Positions 6,045-8,909 of a stretch of DNA of 8,909 nucleotides are shown here, piece by piece. Under the pieces are notes generated by a model. That model saw only the letters and a program-made list of their open reading frames with translations. It was not told the origin of the DNA and searched no databases. A program made the position numbers and the translations under genes. Numbering within the stretch: the first letter of the stretch is position 1; every line of letters starts with the position of its first letter. The DNA comes from Flavobacteriaceae bacterium. Its GTDB lineage: Bacteria > Bacteroidota > Bacteroidia > Flavobacteriales > Flavobacteriaceae. The stretch is taken from positions 1-8,909 of the forward strand of contig JAENXB010000116.1 of assembly GCA_016649785.1 (NCBI GenBank), read 5' to 3'.

Positions 6045-6392
6045 CTATTCAGATTTTATCATCACCAAAAGCATTTTATATGGACTTAATGCTTCAAGTG
6101 CGTGAGGTTCATTAGCGGGCAATATCACCATTTCCCCTTTTTTAACAACAATTCCTTTGCCTGAAATGGTGATTTGTGCTTCCCCATCCAACATATAGAC
6201 AAGCGCATCGTAGGCGGCGGTGTGCTCACTTAAACCCTGGTCTTTATCAAAAGCAAACAAGGTGACCGTGCCGGCTTTTTTTCCGATAATGGTTTTGCTT
6301 ATTACAGAATCTGCCTGGTACTCTATTAAACTTTCCAGGTTATTTGCTTTTCCTATGTAAGTTTCTTTAATTTTTTGCTTTTTCTCTGTCAT
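6045..6392 (-). CDS. Small single-domain cupin protein
   Basis: The 115-residue protein is a one-domain cupin. Cupin motif 1 is G53-L-S-E-H57-T-A-A-Y-D62-A-L-V-Y-M-L-D-G70 and motif 2 is G86-E-M-V-I-L-P-A-N-E-P-H97-A-L-E-A. Classic cupins use two His and a Glu in motif 1 for the metal; here only His57 is kept, and Asp62 and His97 are the other candidate ligands, so metal binding may be altered. Small cupins of this G-L-S-E-H-T type are common in Bacteroidota and anaerobes and have no fixed function; they may act as isomerases, dioxygenases or ligand sensors. It is the first gene of a probable operon with the haloacid dehalogenase 40 bp downstream. The ATG at 6392 begins a Lys-rich N-terminus of about 10 residues. 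Confidence 0.83.
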   Translation of the reverse strand: MTEKKQKIKETYIGKANNLESLIEYQADSVISKTIIGKKAGTVTLFAFDKDQGLSEHTAAYDALVYMLDGEAQITISGKGIVVKKGEMVILPANEPHALEALSPYKMLLVMIKSE

Positions 6393-6506
6393 GATTAAGT
6401 TATTTTTTTATAATTCTGAATATTTCTGTGAAATGATTTTTATAAAGCTATGAAATTATTATTGGGTTCTAAAATCCTATTTCTTATGCTCCGTTTTAAT
6501 TCTGAT

Positions 6507-7700
6507 TTATTCAGTCTCTACCGAAGTTTTTTTAAGCCTGATATATTTTTTCAGGTCGGAACCGAGAATTTGCATTAGTTCCTTCTCGTTTCCATATTTA
6601 GTTTCGGTGAATAAAAATCCAAAAACCGAATATTCATTCAATTCAATTTTTCTTAGATCCAGAGGTTTTTCAAAATCTATCAATAATTTTTCATAATCAA
6701 AGGATTCTATTTCACTTTCTTCAAATCCCGAATTATTATCCAAAACAATGATGCTGAACCTTTTATCTTTCCTGGTTTCAAAGATCTTCTCCCAATCCGG
6801 TTTTTTGGATTGGAAAAAGTATTTATAGGAATTGATCCCGTAAGCATACCACGATAAATCTCCCGTAGTACAAAATCCTCCAAATCTCAAAGGGTTAACC
6901 TCAATAGGATTTATTTTGCCGTTTCCGTCAATTCTCAATTCTACATGAGCAGGGAAATTTTTCAATTTTGCTTTCTCCCCAATTATCTCCAGAAAATCCT
7001 GAATCTCATTCTTGTATTTTTCTATTATTTCTTTTGAAGTTGAATAAACCCGGTCACTTACATCTTTATCTGATGAAAATATGTGATGAAGGATATTCAA
7101 CACAACAAGTTTTCCCTTTTTATCAAAATAACAATCAATGGCGTACTCCTCGCCTGCTATGTATTCCTCGATTATAAAATCGGTGGCGTTTAAAACTTCT
7201 TTTGGATATAAGTCTTTGGAACTGTTATTCTCAGAATCTATCATATCTAAAACCTGTGGCCATTCCGCAGGAGTATCGACCTTGTGAACCGCGATACTGA
7301 AAAAACCTACCGCAGGTTTAATAATGAACGGGAATTTCAGTTCTTCAACATTCAGCTTTCTCAAGTCTTTAAATCTCACTCCTCTAAAAAAATAATCGGG
7401 AAAAGAATCTTTTATCAGTTCCCTGAATTTTATCTTGTTTTTAAAAACTTCGATCTGACCCGGAAGATTTGACGAAACTGCATTGTTTTGGATCCAGTTG
7501 ATCGTGTTTTCCGAATTGGTATAAATTGAAGTCTCCGGATTCTTTTTTAAACTGATCTTTACTTCTTCTTCAGTGATCCAATTCAGGGTTTTATCAGCGA
7601 TCATATTTCTCGCCGTTGCAGTGGCGACAATTTCAAAATTGTTCTCTTTTATGGTCTTAACAAGAAAATCTGAAACATAGGGTTTATCAATTAATATCAT
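6507..7700 (-). CDS. ATP-grasp domain ligase of unknown substrate
   Basis: The 397-residue protein shows the ATP-grasp fold. After an N-terminal alpha/beta domain (1-80) come an A-domain segment with F-K-N-K-I-K-F-R (86-93) and the ATP-binding strand F-P-F-I-I-K128-P-A-V-G-F-F. Next are F-I-I-E178-E179-Y-I-A-G-E-E-Y-A-I-D, where the adenine-contact and central Glu residues lie, and the metal-binding strand H-V-E254-L-R-I-D-G-N-G-K-I-N-P-I-E267-V-N269-P-L-R272. The ligands are all present, so it should be active. Such enzymes join a carboxylate to an amine or thiol through an acyl-phosphate. The spacing E-V-N-P-L-R-F-G-G resembles the amino-acid ligase or carboxylate-amine branch, but no substrate can be named. 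No peptide synthetase or biosynthetic partner is adjacent. A TAATTTTG element 22-29 bp before the ATG at 7700 supports this start and a separate transcript. Confidence 0.85.
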   Translation of the reverse strand: MILIDKPYVSDFLVKTIKENNFEIVATATARNMIADKTLNWITEEEVKISLKKNPETSIYTNSENTINWIQNNAVSSNLPGQIEVFKNKIKFRELIKDSFPDYFFRGVRFKDLRKLNVEELKFPFIIKPAVGFFSIAVHKVDTPAEWPQVLDMIDSENNSSKDLYPKEVLNATDFIIEEYIAGEEYAIDCYFDKKGKLVVLNILHHIFSSDKDVSDRVYSTSKEIIEKYKNEIQDFLEIIGEKAKLKNFPAHVELRIDGNGKINPIEVNPLRFGGFCTTGDLSWYAYGINSYKYFFQSKKPDWEKIFETRKDKRFSIIVLDNNSGFEESEIESFDYEKLLIDFEKPLDLRKIELNEYSVFGFLFTETKYGNEKELMQILGSDLKKYIRLKKTSVETE

Positions 7701-7721
7701 TTTTTAAATATATTTTTTTCA

Positions 7722-7729
7722 CAAAATTA
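7722..7729 (-). promoter_or_regulatory. -7 element TAATTTTG for the ATP-grasp gene
   Basis: On the minus strand TAATTTTG is a full match to the Bacteroidota -7 consensus TAnnTTTG and ends 22 bp before the ATP-grasp start codon. The implied leader is about 15 bases, typical of this phylum. No TTG is found at the usual 17-23 base distance upstream; the nearest is 29 bases away, so the -33 part is weak. Confidence 0.5.
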
Positions 7730-7810
7730 CTTGTGGTCATTAATAATTTATTCGGCTACAAGTCCACTATTGGCAATATTTTATTAGCGGAAAAGCTTTA
7801 TTCATTTAAA

Positions 7811-8422
7811 TTATTTGGAATTTTCTTCAATATAATACCGAACCATTGGCCTGTTTTTGGATGTCCGGTCCACAATTTCGAAACCTGCACGTTCAAAGGA
7901 TTTATATAGCCCTATCCATGCAAAAGCATCGGGAATTTTTTCCTGGGTAGGAATTGTGGGATACGCTTCAATAATCTTTATCCCATTTTCTTTTGCGTAG
8001 TTCACAACCCCTTTTAAAAGTACCACCGAAACTCCTTGTTTTCTGAATTTCTTATCAATAAAGGTACAGGGAATGGACCAAACAAAATTATCGTCTATAG
8101 GTTTATGAACCCGGGAACCCGCAAGTTTTAAAAAATCTTCCCTTGGGGCAAATGCACACCAGGCAATTGGCTGATCTTCATAAAAACCGATAAGTCCCGT
8201 TGGTTTGCCTGCCCAAACAAGTTCTTTCATTCCATTTTTGTTGCCTTCATCCATTTTTCCTTCCTGAAAGTTACTTTTTTTAAGCCGATAATACATGCAC
8301 CAACAATTTCCGCAGGCGCCTTTCTCGCCAAAAAGTTGAACAAATTTATTCCAGTTCTTTTTTGTTAAAGGCTCAAATTTTAGTGAAGCCAAAAAGTCTG
8401 CGTCAAGGTTTGATTTTGTCAT
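7811..8422 (-). CDS. GNAT-family N-acetyltransferase with N-terminal Cys cluster
   Basis: Start chosen at the ATG 8422-8420, giving 203 residues. An in-frame ATG at 8488 would add a 22-residue stretch that does not resemble a protein N-terminus and would leave less room upstream. The GNAT core lies at about 85-185: strand I-A-W-C-A-F-A-P-R-E, then the acetyl-CoA strand V-W-S-I-P-C-T-F-I-D followed by the phosphate loop R127-K-Q-G-V-S and a helix, then I-E-A-Y-P. The C-terminal half (I-P-D-A-F-A-W-I-G-L-Y-K-S-F-E-R-A-G-F-E) is the part of the family I recognise best. An early motif C37-G-N-C40-W-C42-M-Y-Y-R holds three Cys within six residues, which may bind metal or be redox-active. The acceptor substrate is unknown. 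The gene is separate from its neighbours, 110 bp from the ATP-grasp gene. Confidence 0.82.
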   Translation of the reverse strand: MTKSNLDADFLASLKFEPLTKKNWNKFVQLFGEKGACGNCWCMYYRLKKSNFQEGKMDEGNKNGMKELVWAGKPTGLIGFYEDQPIAWCAFAPREDFLKLAGSRVHKPIDDNFVWSIPCTFIDKKFRKQGVSVVLLKGVVNYAKENGIKIIEAYPTIPTQEKIPDAFAWIGLYKSFERAGFEIVDRTSKNRPMVRYYIEENSK

Positions 8423-8496
8423 TAAAATAAGTTTAGGTCTGCATTTCGGTAAATATCCGGAACTAAAATGTGAGGTAAAAATACACATTCCAAAGC

Positions 8497-8520
8497 TTCA
8501 AAGCAGGCTGTGACTTTGAA
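8497..8520. promoter_or_regulatory. Hairpin TTCAAAG-N10-CTTTGAA upstream of the GNAT gene
   Basis: Perfect 7-bp arms at 8497-8503 and 8514-8520 enclose 10 bases, about 75 bp before the chosen GNAT start. It has no adjoining T run on the minus strand, so it is not a terminator. It may be an operator or leader hairpin. Confidence 0.3.
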
Positions 8521-8599
8521 ATGATACATTAATCAACCATAGTTTCCACCAGTTCCCAACTTCGAGAGTTTTTTTCGGAATATCAGGAGTTCTAAATAA

Positions 8600-8629
8600 A
8601 AAAACCTTCCTTGAAAATGGAAGGTTTTT
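8600..8629 (-). terminator. Intrinsic terminator after the SDR gene
   Basis: Perfect 11-bp arms AAAAACCTTCC (8600-8610) and GGAAGGTTTTT (8619-8629) enclose an 8-base loop TTGAAAAT. On the minus strand the stem runs into seven T residues, 16 bp past the SDR stop codon. The other strand also carries a T run, so it could work in both directions. Confidence 0.85.
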
Positions 8630-8644
8630 GAATAACGGGAAGGT

Positions 8645-8909
8645 TTATTTTTTTTGAGGCGGCTGTGAAGGCCGGATCTCTATTTTACTTGGAAGCGTAC
8701 GCGGATTCATTTTCAAAAGATCTACCACCAATTCCCCAATATCTTCAATCTGGATCTTCCAGGCATCCTTTTCAGAAGGCTGGTGATCATTAAAATGTGT
8801 TGCTACCGATCCGGGCATTATTGTACTCACTTTTATTCCATATTTTCTCAAATCCAGCATTGCGGCCTGTGTAAATCCGGTTACTCCAAATTTGCTCGCG
8901 TTGTAAGCC
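8645..8909 (-). CDS. Short-chain dehydrogenase/reductase, C-terminal part (5' end beyond the window)
   Basis: The frame is open from the right edge to a stop at 8645-8647 (codons from 8908). The first visible residues are A-Y-N-A-S-K-F-G: Tyr and Lys of the SDR catalytic Y-x-x-x-K motif, with the adjoining Ser and Asn typical of classical SDRs. Then come G-x-T-Q-A-A-M-L-D-L-R and the strand I-K-V-S-T-I-M-P-G-S-V-A-T, where the P-G pair after the catalytic helix binds the cofactor. About 87 residues remain. The C-terminal end (P-S-K-I-E-I-R-P-S-Q-P) fits small bacterial SDRs of about 235 residues that reduce carbonyl or oxidise hydroxyl groups with NAD(P)(H). The substrate is unknown because the Rossmann N-terminus is missing. 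The internal ATG at 8860 lies in the middle of the catalytic helix region and is not a real start. Confidence 0.9.
   Translation of the reverse strand, partial: AYNASKFGVTGFTQAAMLDLRKYGIKVSTIMPGSVATHFNDHQPSEKDAWKIQIEDIGELVVDLLKMNPRTLPSKIEIRPSQPPQKK

Noticed and set aside
5879..6115. 78-codon plus-strand frame across the cupin/dehalogenase junction
   Set aside because: Antisense to two good genes; no recognisable protein.
8423..8488. 22-codon upstream extension of the GNAT gene from an ATG at 8488
   Set aside because: The added stretch has no resemblance to the family start and the ATG at 8422 gives a conventional 203-residue protein.
8645..8860. 71-codon gene starting at the ATG 8860
   Set aside because: The frame continues upstream to the window edge through the SDR Y-x-x-x-K motif, so the ATG is internal to a truncated gene.

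Overview
The window most likely comes from a member of the Bacteroidota, probably a marine or soil Flavobacteriaceae. The grounds are: low G+C; short AT-rich gaps; starts mostly without a Shine-Dalgarno sequence; -7 promoter elements of the form TAnnTTTG; a lipoprotein whose residues after the lipid-bearing Cys fit the Bacteroidota surface-export signal; and a small AraC-type regulator of a kind common in flavobacteria. This is inference from sequence style, not from a marker gene.

Layout, left to right. (1) 1-1276, minus: the N-terminal 425 residues of a surface lipoprotein, with a bacterial Ig-like (Big_5-type) domain and then four InlB B-repeat-like units of about 76 residues; it runs off the left edge. 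(2) 1720-2289, minus: a 189-residue AraC-type regulator with an N-terminal HMA-like region whose usual CxxC is reduced to SxxC. (3) 2290-2940: a 651-bp AT-rich divergent gap with a possible promoter, a direct repeat and a perfect palindrome. (4) 2941-4059, plus: a saccharopine-dehydrogenase-family oxidoreductase closest to L-lysine 6-dehydrogenase, the only convincing plus-strand gene. (5) A bidirectional terminator at 4067-4125 separates it from (6) 4203-5231, minus: an orphan YhcG/DUF1016 PDDEXK nuclease carrying a 29-bp near-perfect palindrome inside its coding sequence. (7) 6392-5327, minus: a likely two-gene operon of a small cupin and an L-2-haloacid dehalogenase with every catalytic residue present. 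(8) 6507-7700, minus: an ATP-grasp ligase of unknown substrate with a good -7 element just upstream. (9) 7811-8422, minus: a GNAT acetyltransferase with a Cys cluster. (10) 8645-8909, minus: the C-terminal part of a short-chain dehydrogenase, cut at the right edge, followed by a strong terminator.

Apart from cupin plus dehalogenase, the genes look like independent transcription units: each has its own gap, several have their own terminators, and no shared pathway is evident. I see no transposase, integrase, tRNA, rRNA or CRISPR array. The least explained items are the ATP-grasp enzyme, the cupin/dehalogenase pair, the orphan nuclease with its internal palindrome, and the long gap between the AraC gene and the dehydrogenase gene. 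I do not see a clear multi-gene undescribed system.
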